Shown: piece by piece, positions 1-8,389 of the stretch
Position numbering within the stretch: position 1 is the stretch's first letter
Layout: every line of letters begins with the position of its first letter
DNA from: Armatimonadota bacterium
Lineage (GTDB): Bacteria; Armatimonadota; UBA10988
Assembly: GCA_016235455.1 (NCBI GenBank)
Contig: JACRKZ010000002.1
Coordinates: 1 to 48,321, forward strand
DNA: 48,321 bases
Direction of reading: 5' to 3'
The notes under the pieces: generated by a model
Databases searched by the model: none
Told to the model about the DNA's origin: nothing
What the model saw: the letters and a program-made list of their open reading frames with translations, nothing else
Program-made: the position numbers and the translations under genes

Positions 1-1
1 G

Positions 2-754
2 GCCCTGGCAGAGGCCATTGAGGTGGGTGACCAAGAGGGCGAGCTGAGCGTCGCGGAGACCAACCTGCTACGCCGGGAGCTCGACTTCGGCCGCACCGTG
101 CTGGGTCAGGTGATGGTGCCCTGGCCGCGGGTGGAACGGCTGCACGTCCACGCCGACTTCGACGAGGCGCTACGCCGGCTGGCCGCGTCGTCCCACAGCC
201 GCTTCCCGGTCTGCCGGGCGGACGGCGCCGTCGTCGGCGTGCTGCACAGCAAGGACTTGCTGCCCTACCTCGACCAGCCGCTGTCGAACGTGCTGCAGGT
301 GCTGTCGCACCGCCGTACGCCGGCACCGCTGCGCCTACAGGTCGATGTCGCGCTCGACGACGCGCTGCGCCTCATGCGCGGGGCACGCTGCTCGCTGGCG
401 GTCGCCGTCGACGACGCGGGCCGCCCGGTGGGCGTAGTCGCCATGGAGGACCTGGTCGAGGAACTGGTCGGCGAGATCGTCGACGAGTCGGATGCGGGCG
501 TGGTACGCGAGCGGCTGCTGGTGGACGGCCGGCGCACGCTGGCCGACCTGGCCGACGAGGGCGTGGCGCTCGACGGTGAGCCCGACCTGACCGTGGCCGA
601 CTTCCTGGCCGGCGCGCTGCCCGAGCCGCCGACGCCCGGCGCGGTGTGGCGCGAAGGCGCCCTGGTGCTGACCGTGGAGGCGCTCGACGCCGATGGCCGC
701 GTGGACGAGGTGCGTGTCGAATGGTGGCTGTCCAGCCGGGAGGCGCGACGATGA
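2..754 (+). CDS. CBS-pair/CorC domain protein, 5'-partial (CNNM/hemolysin-C family)
   Basis: The reading frame is open from base 2, so the N-terminus lies outside the window; an internal GTG at 23 is not the true start. What remains (about 250 residues) begins in the linker seen before the CBS pair of CorC/HlyC proteins (LDFGRTVLGQVMVP). It continues with two CBS motifs (roughly residues 36-150, the second ending in MEDLVEELVGEIVDESD) and a transporter-associated CorC_HlyC domain to the end. Family knowledge: these proteins normally carry an N-terminal DUF21 membrane domain and act in Mg2+/Co2+ export, with the CBS pair binding adenine nucleotides. The missing part is presumably DUF21. The stop overlaps the next start (ATGA), so the two are translationally coupled. 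Ion specificity cannot be read from the sequence. Confidence 0.85.
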   Translation, partial: ALAEAIEVGDQEGELSVAETNLLRRELDFGRTVLGQVMVPWPRVERLHVHADFDEALRRLAASSHSRFPVCRADGAVVGVLHSKDLLPYLDQPLSNVLQVLSHRRTPAPLRLQVDVALDDALRLMRGARCSLAVAVDDAGRPVGVVAMEDLVEELVGEIVDESDAGVVRERLLVDGRRTLADLADEGVALDGEPDLTVADFLAGALPEPPTPGAVWREGALVLTVEALDADGRVDEVRVEWWLSSREARR

Positions 755-2196
755 GCGTCTGGCTGCCGGCGGCTTTGGCGCTGGTCGTCGCCGCGACCGA
801 AGCGGCGCTCGGCGTGCTCGGCCGCGAGCGGCTGCGCGAACTGGCGCAGCCCTGGGCGGCGCGGCTCACGGCCATCCTGGCGCGCCGCGAGCATGTTCAC
901 CAGAGTCTGCGCGCCACGGAGCAACTGCTGCTCGCGGCGACGGTGCTGGCCAGCGGCGAATGGTGGTCCGTGCCGCTGCTGGTGGTGGCCGACCTGCTGG
1001 CGCGCGCCGTGGCCGTGGCGGCGCCGGAGCCGGTGGCGGCCCGGTGCTGGCGCGTGGCCGACCTGGTGTGGCGACTGTCACGACCGCTGCTGCTCCTGGC
1101 CAGCGACGAGCCGGAGCCTGACGACTCGGGTGACGACGAGCCCGACGAAGCCGTACTGGAGGTAGCCGAGGCGGCCGATGTCGACCCGGAACGCCGGCAG
1201 CGCATCGCCGACATCCTCGACTTCGACGACCAGACCCTCGAGGCGGTGATGACCGCGCGCGTGGACATGGTCGGCGTGGCTGGCGAGGCCACGGTGGCCG
1301 AGGCCAGCCGCCGCGTCACGGAGTCGGGCCGCAGTCGCCTGCTGGTCTTTGGCCACTCGCCCGACGAGGTGGTCGGCGTGGTCCATGCCCGCGACCTGCT
1401 GCGCGCGGCCGACCGCGCCAGACCGGTGCGCGACCTGGCCCGCGCGCCGCTGTTCCTGGCCGCCTCGGCCCGGCTCGGCCGCGCGCTGCGCGAACTGCGG
1501 CGGCGGCACAGCTCACTGGCGGTGGTCGTGGATGAGTATGGCGGCACCGCCGGTCTGGTCACCATCGAGGACTTGGTGGAGGAGATCGTCGGCGAGATCC
1601 ACGACGAGAGCGACCCGCCAGCCGAGCCGGGCCTGCAGCCGCGCGCCGAGGGCGGCTGGCTGGCGCCGGGCCGGCTGGAGCTCGATGAGCTGTGGGATGC
1701 GCTGGCCGTCGAACCTCCGGACCTACCTGACTGCCACACGCTCGGCGGCCTGGTGTTCGTCCTCGCGGGCGACCTGCCGACCGCGGGCGAAGCGCTGGTG
1801 CTGTCCACCTCGTCGGGCCGGCTGTGGCTGCTGGTGACCGCGCTCGACGGCCGGCGCGTGGCCGAAGTGGCGGTGGTGGTGGTGGCTGCGGATCGACAGG
1901 AGGAATTGGCCGAGGCCGAGGCCAATTCGGCCGCGCCGGCCGCCGAGCGCGTCGATCACGACGCCGCGGCGGGCTGGCCGGGATCGTGGTCGCTGTCGAC
2001 GGCCGAGGCCCGGTTGGAGTATGATGAGGGCATGGGCGGGCAGGTCGCCTGCGCCGAGCTGTTTTCGTTCTGGCCGGCAGGGGAAAAACTCGGTCGGGAA
2101 GTGGTCTGGCGGCGGCACCGCGCGCGTGTTGTGGCGGAGCTGGGCGAACGGCTGGAGATCAGTTGGCAGCCGGCGAGCAAGCAGGCCGCCCCTTGA
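751..2196 (+). CDS. CNNM/CorC-like membrane protein with CBS pair and extra C-terminal region
   Basis: Start chosen at ATG 751, which overlaps the preceding stop and follows GGGAGG at 738-743; this gives 481 residues. Hydrophobic stretches at about residues 1-20, 55-95 and 110-122 form a short membrane region that looks like a reduced DUF21 domain. An acidic linker (DEPEPDDSGDDEPDE) follows, then the signature LDFDDQTLEAVMTARVDM, two CBS motifs with VVVDEYGGTAGLVTIEDLVE, and a CorC_HlyC domain. About 85 further residues (from roughly residue 395) are not part of the usual architecture and I do not recognise them. The tandem arrangement with the upstream paralog suggests a heteromeric divalent-cation transporter, which is inference. 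Confidence 0.82.
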   Translation: MSVWLPAALALVVAATEAALGVLGRERLRELAQPWAARLTAILARREHVHQSLRATEQLLLAATVLASGEWWSVPLLVVADLLARAVAVAAPEPVAARCWRVADLVWRLSRPLLLLASDEPEPDDSGDDEPDEAVLEVAEAADVDPERRQRIADILDFDDQTLEAVMTARVDMVGVAGEATVAEASRRVTESGRSRLLVFGHSPDEVVGVVHARDLLRAADRARPVRDLARAPLFLAASARLGRALRELRRRHSSLAVVVDEYGGTAGLVTIEDLVEEIVGEIHDESDPPAEPGLQPRAEGGWLAPGRLELDELWDALAVEPPDLPDCHTLGGLVFVLAGDLPTAGEALVLSTSSGRLWLLVTALDGRRVAEVAVVVVAADRQEELAEAEANSAAPAAERVDHDAAAGWPGSWSLSTAEARLEYDEGMGGQVACAELFSFWPAGEKLGREVVWRRHRARVVAELGERLEISWQPASKQAAP

Positions 2197-2214
2197 GAGG
2201 TAGACGGGTGCACC

Positions 2215-3168
2215 ATGGGTAAGCGGGTCAACGTGAAGCGGGCAACCGTGCCGAAGGTCAACTTCGCCAAGCTGAAGGACGGTTCGGACACACAGGTGCT
2301 GGCCTTCGCCTTCTTCGTGCCTGGCCTGGCCTATCTGTTCGCTCTCATGGCGGCGTTCTTCCTGTCCAGCAAGGGCAAGGGCACGAACGCGCTGGTCTTC
2401 CTCATCGCCTGGCCTATTGTCTCGTGGATCCTGATCACCATCGTGGCCGGCGGTCATCGTTCGCGGCTCAACAAGAACCACCGGCGCGGCAAAGTGGCCG
2501 GCACCGCCTTCCCCGAGGTGCGGGCGCAGCTGGCGACGCTATGCCGCGTGCTCGATATCCCCAAGGTGCCCGATACGTTCATCATCGAGACCGACAAGGC
2601 AGCGGCCGTGGTGCGCGGCATGGGCGCGCCCTACCTGATCATCTCGTCACGTATGTTGGAGCTGCTGGCCGACCGTGAGCAGACGGCGTTGTTCGGCGTG
2701 TTGTTGGGCCACATCAAGGCCGGCACGGTCAAGTGGCGCACCTTCATGACCACCGCGCTGGAGATGAACCCGATCCTCAAGCTGCTCTGCCTGCCGTGGG
2801 TAGTGGTGGCGCTGTTGGGCAAGAACTACATCGAGTACAGCCATTTCAGCGCCGACCGTATCGCGCTGCTGCTGCTCGAAGGCGATTTCCACATGCTGCT
2901 CACCTCGCTGATCAAGGTGATGGCACTGACCACCGATTCCATCCCGCCCGACCGCGCCCAGCAGATCATCGCCTTCCTGGGCAAGACCGGCGTCGAGGCG
3001 CGTGCCGACGACGTCGAGAACATGTTCGTGCTCAACCAGATGTTCCGCGAGATCCCAGGCCTCAAGGACCGCTGGGAGAACGTCACCCAGACGCCCTCCG
3101 ACCCGGCCTTCGAGAAGCAACTGGCCATCCTGCACCAGCGCCAGGAGATGCTCAACCCGCCGCGCTGA
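2215..3168 (+). CDS. M48-like membrane protein lacking the catalytic motif (pseudopeptidase)
   Basis: 317 residues, ATG after GAGAGGTAG-type Shine-Dalgarno sequence, 18 bp after the CBS gene. Two membrane helices (about residues 26-48 and 59-80) are followed by a soluble domain laid out like M48 (HtpX/Ste24) peptidases: VPDTFIIETDKAAAVVRG, YLIISSRMLELL, then ALFGVLLGHIKAG and HFSADRIALL. In M48 the third segment reads HExxH and the fourth ExxAD. Here the HExxH positions are V162, L163, L164, G165, H166, and the third metal-ligand Glu is H210. Only one of three zinc ligands and no catalytic Glu remain, so peptidase activity is unlikely. A scaffold or adaptor role linked to the CBS transporters is possible. 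The domain match is by eye; confidence in the M48 relationship is moderate. Confidence 0.65.
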   Translation: MGKRVNVKRATVPKVNFAKLKDGSDTQVLAFAFFVPGLAYLFALMAAFFLSSKGKGTNALVFLIAWPIVSWILITIVAGGHRSRLNKNHRRGKVAGTAFPEVRAQLATLCRVLDIPKVPDTFIIETDKAAAVVRGMGAPYLIISSRMLELLADREQTALFGVLLGHIKAGTVKWRTFMTTALEMNPILKLLCLPWVVVALLGKNYIEYSHFSADRIALLLLEGDFHMLLTSLIKVMALTTDSIPPDRAQQIIAFLGKTGVEARADDVENMFVLNQMFREIPGLKDRWENVTQTPSDPAFEKQLAILHQRQEMLNPPR

Positions 3169-3900
3169 TCACAGCTTGCGGTAGAGGCCGCCGAAGGAGA
3201 CCGGCGCCAGGCGTTCGTAGCGCCGCGCCAGCTGTTCGGCGGCGCCGCCGGGGCGATTCCAGTCGACGGGCGCGGCCAGCAGATGCCCGACCTCGCGCTC
3301 ATCCTCTTCGCTCTCGGCCCACGGCGCGCGATGCAGGTAGAAGCCGCCAGGCCGCAGCCAGCGGTCGAACTGCTCGAACACCTGGGTCGGCTCGGGCAGA
3401 TGCTCCAGCACATCGATGCAGCAGACCAGGTCGAACGACTCCGCGGGCAGCGGCCCGACCGCCTCGTGGTGCAGCAGGATCACATGGTGCAGCCGGTCGC
3501 GTTCCAGACGCCAACGCAGGAAGTCCTGGGCCACGTTGGGCACGTCGACCATCACCGCGCTACGACAGCGCGACAGGTGCGGGTAGCTGACCACACCCGT
3601 ACCGCAGCCAAAGTCCACCACATCGCGCACCAGCCCGGCAGTGTGGAGCTGGCAGATCACGGCGAACACATCGGTGCGATAGAACTGGTCGATGGTATTC
3701 AGGCAGACGTTGGCGCGGCCATCGTCGCCCAGCCAGTGAGCGTAGTGGTCGCCGGGAATGCCCTCGGCCAGCATGGCGCGCTGACGCTGTGACCAGGTGG
3801 CCGCCTGGTCGTAGACCTGCTCGCGCTCCAGTCCGAAGAAGGCCGCCACATCACCGATGGTCTCATCGCGCACACGGGCCAGCTCCAGCAGGATGTCCAT
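3169..3900 (-). CDS. Class I SAM-dependent methyltransferase (canonical motif I)
   Basis: 243 residues. Start ATG at 3900 follows AAGGAG; an upstream in-frame codon at 3945 would only add a low-complexity tail. After an N-terminal helical region (residues 1-90) comes motif I DFGCGTG (96-102). Then come VMVDVPN (acidic end of beta-2), SFDLVCCIDVLEHLPEP (motif IV region) and LRPGGFYL, all typical of methyltransferase_11-type folds. The substrate is unknown. It is the last gene of a unit with pheA and a related protein (10-bp gap), and its stop abuts the convergent M48-like gene. The N-terminal segment GDVAAFFGLEREQVY resembles GDLAAYLDVPRGRVF of its neighbour, so the two are probably paralogs. 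Confidence 0.8.
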   Translation of the reverse strand: MDILLELARVRDETIGDVAAFFGLEREQVYDQAATWSQRQRAMLAEGIPGDHYAHWLGDDGRANVCLNTIDQFYRTDVFAVICQLHTAGLVRDVVDFGCGTGVVSYPHLSRCRSAVMVDVPNVAQDFLRWRLERDRLHHVILLHHEAVGPLPAESFDLVCCIDVLEHLPEPTQVFEQFDRWLRPGGFYLHRAPWAESEEDEREVGHLLAAPVDWNRPGGAAEQLARRYERLAPVSFGGLYRKL

Positions 3901-3910
3901 GTCGGCTCCT

Positions 3911-4591
3911 TCAGCGCGGCTTGATGTGGACCGTGGTCTTGTCACCTGCGTGCAGTGGTCGGTAGCCGCCGCCGCGGAGCACCACGCGGTAAGGCTCCCA
4001 GGCGTCGCCCAGCATGATCATGCCACCGGGCACCAGGCAGCGGTCGAGCAGACCCAGCGCGCGCTCGGGATCGGGTTGCGCCAGCAGGCAGACGACCAGC
4101 GTGAACGTGTCGGCGGGCAAGGTCACCGCTTGCGCCGTGGTCAGCGTCAGCCCATGGGCCAGGCCGTGCCGGGCCATGCGCCAGGCCGCGAAGTCCAGCG
4201 CCGGGCCGGCCTCGGCCACCACGATGGTTGCACTGGCCAGGTGCGCGAACGGCAGCGTCGCCGCCGCGCTGCCGTGACCGTAGTCCAGCAGGCCTGACAC
4301 GGTGGACTGCATGAACAGGTCGCAGAGCACGTGGAAGCGCTCGCGCTCGTCGAGCAGGTCCAGCACCTCGTGGCAGAGCGCGGCCTCGGTGCCGGGCGCA
4401 GCCTCCGCGGCGTGGGCCTGCGCCAACTCGAACACGCGCCCACGTGGCACGTCGAGATAAGCCGCCAGGTCGCCCACGACGCGGTCGATGGCGCGGACGC
4501 GCTCAATCTCCAGGCCCTCGGCGCGCTGCCACGTCTGGCTGGGCGAATCCGGTCGGGGCAGATGGGCCAGCTTCGCGAGATCCAGGTTCAT
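3911..4591 (-). CDS. Degenerate methyltransferase-fold protein, paralog of the downstream gene
   Basis: 226 residues. Start chosen at ATG 4591, preceded by GAGAGGGG; it lies 28 bp after pheA and 10 bp before the next methyltransferase. The helical N-terminus resembles that of the downstream protein. At the position of the SAM-binding motif it reads DYGHGSA (103-109) instead of DFGCGTG; TFTLVVCLLAQPDPERAL and LVPGGMIML mark the later methyltransferase motifs. The loss of the glycine-rich consensus suggests weak or no SAM binding. A non-catalytic partner for the canonical paralog is a reasonable idea but is inferred. No substrate can be named, and the pheA linkage does not prove a role in aromatic metabolism. 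Confidence 0.65.
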   Translation of the reverse strand: MNLDLAKLAHLPRPDSPSQTWQRAEGLEIERVRAIDRVVGDLAAYLDVPRGRVFELAQAHAAEAAPGTEAALCHEVLDLLDERERFHVLCDLFMQSTVSGLLDYGHGSAAATLPFAHLASATIVVAEAGPALDFAAWRMARHGLAHGLTLTTAQAVTLPADTFTLVVCLLAQPDPERALGLLDRCLVPGGMIMLGDAWEPYRVVLRGGGYRPLHAGDKTTVHIKPR

Positions 4592-4619
4592 GACAGCCCC
4601 TCTCGCGGCGCGGCCTGCG

Positions 4620-5708
4620 TCAGGTGGCCTTCGGGTAGGAGCCCAGCACCACCACACGGCGGCAGACGACCCGCAGGTCATGGATGCCGGCGGCGGTGTG
4701 CTCGTCGTCGGCGTGGCCTTCGATATCCACGAAGAACGCGTACTCGAACGGCGCCATGCGCAGCGGCCGCGACTCGATCAGCGTCATGTTGAGCTGGTGC
4801 CGGCGCAGCACTTCCAGCGCCTGCACCAGCGCGCCGGGGCGATGGTCGAGGTGCATGACCAGCGACGTCTTGTCGCTGCCCGTGGGCCGCGACCAGGTCG
4901 GTCCGAGCGTGAAGAAGCGCGTGCGGTTGTCGCGCAGGTCCTCGATGTTGCGGGCCTGAATGGTCACGCCATAGCGCGTGCCGGCCAGTTCAGTGCCGAT
5001 GGCGCCCACCATGGGGTCGGCCGCCGCCGCCTCCACCCCGGTGGTTGTCGAGGAGACAGGCACCAGCCGGGCCTGGGGCGCGTTGGCCTTGAGCCACATG
5101 CGGCACTGCTCGAGCGCGGCATCTTTGCTCTGGATCTCGCGCAACTGGTCGGGCGCGGTGTTGGCCAGCAGGCAATGGTGGATGTCGACGTACGACTCGC
5201 CGACGATCATGTAGTCGCCACCGGTCGCCAACTGGTCGAGCACCTCGCGGATCGTGCCGGCGGTGGAGTTCTCGATGGGCACGACGGCGAACACGGCATC
5301 GCCCGAGCGCAGCCCCTCGAACAGGGCGTCCAGGCTGTCGAACGGCTTGTAGATGACGCATTCGCCCCACACATTGCGCGCCGCGACCTCGGTGAACGTG
5401 GCCGACGGCCCGAGGAAGGCGACGATAGGCACTTCCTCGAGCGAACGGCAGGCCGAGATGACCTCGCGGAACACGGCCACGGCACCGCGTAGCGGCACGG
5501 GATGCACCATCTCGGGCGTCATGCGCTCCAGAATCTCGCGCTCGCGGCCCGGCACATAGGCCGGCATGTTGTGGTTGCGCTTGTACTCGCCCACCTGGAT
5601 GGCCACCCGCGCGCGGCGAATCAGCAGGTCGAGGACTTGCTGGTCGATGGCGTCGATCTGGGTGCGCAGAGCGGGGATGTCGAGCTCTTCGGGGCGATCT
5701 TGGGGCAT
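4620..5708 (-). CDS. pheA: Bifunctional chorismate mutase / prephenate dehydratase
   Basis: 362 residues, ATG at 5708. It converts chorismate to prephenate and then to phenylpyruvate in phenylalanine synthesis. Three domains are visible. An AroQ-type chorismate mutase (about 10-90) has RTQIDAIDQQVLDLLIRRA and GREREIL. A prephenate dehydratase (about 94-270) has FLGPSATFTEVAA, VPIENSTAGTIREV and the catalytic NRTRFF (TRF, 263-265). An ACT regulatory domain (about 280-355) carries the GAL (292-294) and ESRP (312-315) motifs known to bind phenylalanine, so feedback inhibition is expected. Length and order match fused P-proteins. It heads a minus-strand unit with two methyltransferase-like genes, behind a near-consensus promoter. 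Confidence 0.97.
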   Translation of the reverse strand: MPQDRPEELDIPALRTQIDAIDQQVLDLLIRRARVAIQVGEYKRNHNMPAYVPGREREILERMTPEMVHPVPLRGAVAVFREVISACRSLEEVPIVAFLGPSATFTEVAARNVWGECVIYKPFDSLDALFEGLRSGDAVFAVVPIENSTAGTIREVLDQLATGGDYMIVGESYVDIHHCLLANTAPDQLREIQSKDAALEQCRMWLKANAPQARLVPVSSTTTGVEAAAADPMVGAIGTELAGTRYGVTIQARNIEDLRDNRTRFFTLGPTWSRPTGSDKTSLVMHLDHRPGALVQALEVLRRHQLNMTLIESRPLRMAPFEYAFFVDIEGHADDEHTAAGIHDLRVVCRRVVVLGSYPKAT

Positions 5709-5729
5709 GACCTGCTCTTTCGTGGTAGG

Positions 5730-5759
5730 ATTGTACGGTCGGGTCAGAGCGGGTGTCAA
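5730..5759 (-). promoter_or_regulatory. Near-consensus sigma70-type promoter of the pheA unit
   Basis: On the minus strand TTGACA (5754-5759) is followed after 18 bp by TACAAT (5730-5735). The expected transcript start near 5723 leaves a leader of only about 15 bases before the pheA ATG. No attenuator or operator is evident in so short a leader. Confidence 0.75.
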
Positions 5760-5892
5760 GCGATGCCCCTGTGCCACCGACCGACGGCACACGCGGGCGG
5801 GGCCCTTTCTCAAAGCCCTCCTGCACGCCGCCGCCGGGACCCACCCTTGGGAATTCCCGCGGACGTGTGCGCGAAGAGCGAAAGGAGTACCG

Positions 5893-6717
5893 ATGGCCAC
5901 CCAAGCCACGGATGCCGCCGCCGGCAAATGGGTCAAATGTGCCGGCTGCAAGGAACTCGTCTACCGCAAGCAGTTCGAGGCATTGCAGCGCGTCTGCCCG
6001 CTCTGCAACTACCATCAGCGGCTACGCGCCTCGGAGCGCATCGCCTTCACCGCCGATGAGGGCAGCTTCCGCGAGATGTTTGCCGACATCGTCTCGGCCG
6101 ACCCCCTCGGCTTCCCCGACTACGGCGACAAGCTGCGTGGCGTCATGCGCCAGACCGGCATGAACGAGGCTGTGGTCACCGGCGAAGCCAGCATCGGCGG
6201 CTACCCCGTGGTGCTGGGCGTGCTCGACTTCCATTTCCGTGCGGGCACCATGAGCGCCGCCGTGGGCACCAAGGTGGCCAAGTCGATGGAGCATGGCCGC
6301 GAGACCGGCCGGCCTGTCATCCAGTTCATCGCCTCGGGTGGCGCACGGGTCCATGAAGGCTTGCATGCGCTGACCCAGATGGCCAAGACCTCCGCCGCCG
6401 TGGCCCGCCTGCAGGCGGCCAAAGTGCCGTTCCTGGTGGTCCTCACCGACCCCTCCATGGCCGGCGTCATGGCCTCCTACGCCTCGCTCGGCGACGTCAC
6501 GCTGGCCGAGCCGGGCGCGTTGATCGGCTTCACCGGCCCGCGCGTCATCGAGCAGACCTGCCGCATCAAGCTGCCGCCCGACCACCAGACCTCCGAGTTC
6601 CAGCTCGACCACGGCATGGTGGATCTGGTCTGCGACCGCATCAAGCTCAAGCCGACGCTCACCGCGCTGCTCAAAGCTCTGATGGGTCCGCTCCCCGAGA
6701 CCAAGGAGGGCCGCTGA
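5893..6717 (+). CDS. accD: Acetyl-CoA carboxylase carboxyltransferase subunit beta
   Basis: 274 residues. ATG at 5893 follows AAAGGAG (5881-5886) and fits the family start; longer readings upstream enter the pheA promoter region. An N-terminal C4 zinc ribbon (Cys16, 19, 35, 38; CAGC...CPLC) precedes the crotonase-fold carboxyltransferase domain, with FHFRAGTMSAAVG, ASGGARVHEG and SYASLGDVTLAEPGALIGFTGPRV. With AccA it transfers CO2 from carboxybiotin to acetyl-CoA, the committed step of fatty acid synthesis. It is coupled to accA (stop and start 2 bp apart). The biotin carrier and carboxylase genes are not in the window. Confidence 0.96.
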   Translation: MATQATDAAAGKWVKCAGCKELVYRKQFEALQRVCPLCNYHQRLRASERIAFTADEGSFREMFADIVSADPLGFPDYGDKLRGVMRQTGMNEAVVTGEASIGGYPVVLGVLDFHFRAGTMSAAVGTKVAKSMEHGRETGRPVIQFIASGGARVHEGLHALTQMAKTSAAVARLQAAKVPFLVVLTDPSMAGVMASYASLGDVTLAEPGALIGFTGPRVIEQTCRIKLPPDHQTSEFQLDHGMVDLVCDRIKLKPTLTALLKALMGPLPETKEGR

Positions 6718-6719
6718 TC

Positions 6720-7715
6720 ATGCGCATCATCCCCCTGGAGCAGCCGCTGGCCGACCTGCTCACCCAGATTGAGGACCTCGACGCCGAGCAGTTGCGGCTG
6801 CTCGACGCCACCGCCAACGGCGAGGATGTCACCGCCGACCAGAAGCGCATCGAAGGCGAGATCGCCCAGTTGCGGCGCGAGCACGACGCGCTGCAGGCCG
6901 ATATCTTCGCCTCGTTGACCCCCTTTGACCGCGTGCAGTTGGCCCGCCACCCGGAGCGGCCGTACACGCTGGACTACCTCTCGGTGCTGGTCGCCGACTG
7001 GACCGAGCTGCACGGCGACCGCCGCTATGCCGACGACAAGGCCATCGTGGCCGGTCTCGGCCTGCTGGGCGGGACCCGGCCGATCGCCGCCTGCGGGCAC
7101 CAGAAGGGCCGCAACGTGGCCGAGCGCAAGGCGCGCGGCTTCGGCCAGGCCGGGCCGCCGGGCTACCGCAAGGCGGTGCGCATCATGCAGCTCGCCGCGC
7201 GCTTCGGCCACGCGGTGCTGACCTTCATCGACACGCCCGGCGCGGCCTGTTCTCCCGATGCCGAGGAACTGGGCATCAGCGAAGCCCTGGCCGTGAGCCA
7301 GATGGAGATGGCGCGCCTGCCGGTGCCGACCATCTGCACCGTGCTCGGCGAAGGCGGCAGCGGTGGCGCGATTGCTCTCGGCGTGGCCGACCACATCATC
7401 ATGCTCGAGCACAGTTACTACTCGGTCATCGCGCCCGAGGCCTGTGCCTCGATCATCTGGCGCGACGCCAGCCGACCCGCCGAGGCCGCCGACGCACTCA
7501 AGCTGAGCGCCACCGACGCCCTGCGGTTTGGCTTCTGCGACGAAGTCCTGCCCGAACCCCTGGGCGGCGCCCACAAAGACCCCACCGGCACCGCCACGGC
7601 CCTGGCCGCCAGCATCAATGCTGCACTGGAGCGCCTCGACAAACTGTCGCCCGAGGAGCTGCTGGAGCAGCGCTGGAAGCGCTTCGAGCGCATGGGCCAG
7701 GTGGCCACGCTGTAG
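6720..7715 (+). CDS. accA: Acetyl-CoA carboxylase carboxyltransferase subunit alpha
   Basis: 331 residues, ATG at 6720 two bases after the accD stop, with GGAGG at 6705-6709 inside the end of accD. The family N-terminal helical region (LEQPLADLLTQIEDL) is followed by RPYTLDYLSVLVADWTELHG, DDKAIVAGLG, FGQAGPPGYRKAVRIM, FIDTPGAACSPDAEE, GEGGSGGAIAL and YYSVIAPEACASIIW, all typical of AccA. It forms the alpha2beta2 carboxyltransferase with AccD. A long stem-loop begins four bases after the stop, so accDA is probably a two-gene transcription unit. Confidence 0.97.
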   Translation: MRIIPLEQPLADLLTQIEDLDAEQLRLLDATANGEDVTADQKRIEGEIAQLRREHDALQADIFASLTPFDRVQLARHPERPYTLDYLSVLVADWTELHGDRRYADDKAIVAGLGLLGGTRPIAACGHQKGRNVAERKARGFGQAGPPGYRKAVRIMQLAARFGHAVLTFIDTPGAACSPDAEELGISEALAVSQMEMARLPVPTICTVLGEGGSGGAIALGVADHIIMLEHSYYSVIAPEACASIIWRDASRPAEAADALKLSATDALRFGFCDEVLPEPLGGAHKDPTGTATALAASINAALERLDKLSPEELLEQRWKRFERMGQVATL

Positions 7716-7718
7716 CCC

Positions 7719-7757
7719 AGCGGGCGCGCTGCACGCCACGCGTGCGGCGCGCCCGCT
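7719..7757. terminator. Long perfect hairpin after accA (no U-tract)
   Basis: AGCGGGCGCGC (7719-7729) pairs with GCGCGCCCGCT (7747-7757), and the inner GCACGC/GCGTGC continue the stem around a CAC loop with one T-G junction. The stem is about 18 bp. No T-run follows, so it is either a U-tract-less terminator or a 3'-end stabilising hairpin. Confidence 0.6.
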
Positions 7758-7831
7758 CTCCGACTCGCCCTACTCCCCACTCGCGCATCGCGCCCGATGG
7801 TGCATTGTTAGCAGTGGAGGTCGACGGACGG

Positions 7832-8389
7832 ATGGATGACGAGGCACTGGCCCAACGCGCCCAGGCGGGCGACCGCGAGGCGTTCGCCGAGCTGGTGCAG
7901 CGCCACGCGCCGTCGGTCGGGCGATTGCTGTCGGCCATGGTGGACCGGCCGGAGCAGGTGGCCGACCTCGTCCAGGAGACCTTCTGCAACGCCTGGATTG
8001 CGCTGCCACGCTATCGGGCGCGCTGCTTTGGCGGGTGGATCCGCCAGATTGCGCTCAACTGCGGGCGCCAGACGCTGCGGTCGGCCTGGTGGCGGCGGGT
8101 GCAGCTCACCGACCAACCCGTCGAGCACCTGACCAACGGCCACTCCGCGCCCTCGCCCAGCGAGGCGCTCCTCAATGGCGAGCGCGTCGCACGCATCCGC
8201 GGCGCGGTCGCCCGGCTGCCCCGTGCCCAGGCCGAGGCCGTGCGGCTGCGCTATCTGCTGGGCGAGACCTACACCGCCGCCGCCGAGCTGTTGGGCGTGC
8301 CCGAGGGCACCGTCCGCTCCCGCGTTCATGCCGGTGTGGCCCGGCTGCGGGGCGAGCTGGCTGAGTACTTCGAGGAGTTCGACCGATGA
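7832..8389 (+). CDS. ECF-type RNA polymerase sigma factor
   Basis: 185 residues. ATG 7832 is preferred; GTG 7814 is an in-frame alternative, and anything further upstream would fall within the accA hairpin. Region 2 is evident (FAELVQRHAPSVGRLL, EQVADLVQETFCNAW, GGWIRQIALNCGRQTL). Region 4 follows a short linker (LPRAQAEAVRLRYLLG, YTAAAELLGVPEGTVRSRV, VARLRGEL) and ends in a helix-turn-helix. No region 3 is present, as expected for ECF (group 4) sigma factors. Its stop overlaps the anti-sigma start (ATGA). It should direct RNA polymerase to promoters of the downstream array and probably its own, which is the usual ECF pattern but not proven here. The inducing signal is unknown. Confidence 0.93.
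   Translation: MDDEALAQRAQAGDREAFAELVQRHAPSVGRLLSAMVDRPEQVADLVQETFCNAWIALPRYRARCFGGWIRQIALNCGRQTLRSAWWRRVQLTDQPVEHLTNGHSAPSPSEALLNGERVARIRGAVARLPRAQAEAVRLRYLLGETYTAAAELLGVPEGTVRSRVHAGVARLRGELAEYFEEFDR

Noticed and set aside
646..750. Upstream extension of the second CBS gene
   Set aside because: The extension lies inside the first gene and is Arg-rich; ATG 751 with GGGAGG and ATGA overlap is a better start.
265..924. Long antisense reading frame opposite the CBS genes
   Set aside because: Low-complexity Arg/Ser-rich product, typical shadow of a GC-rich coding strand; the CBS reading has clear domain motifs. The same applies to many similar frames across the window.
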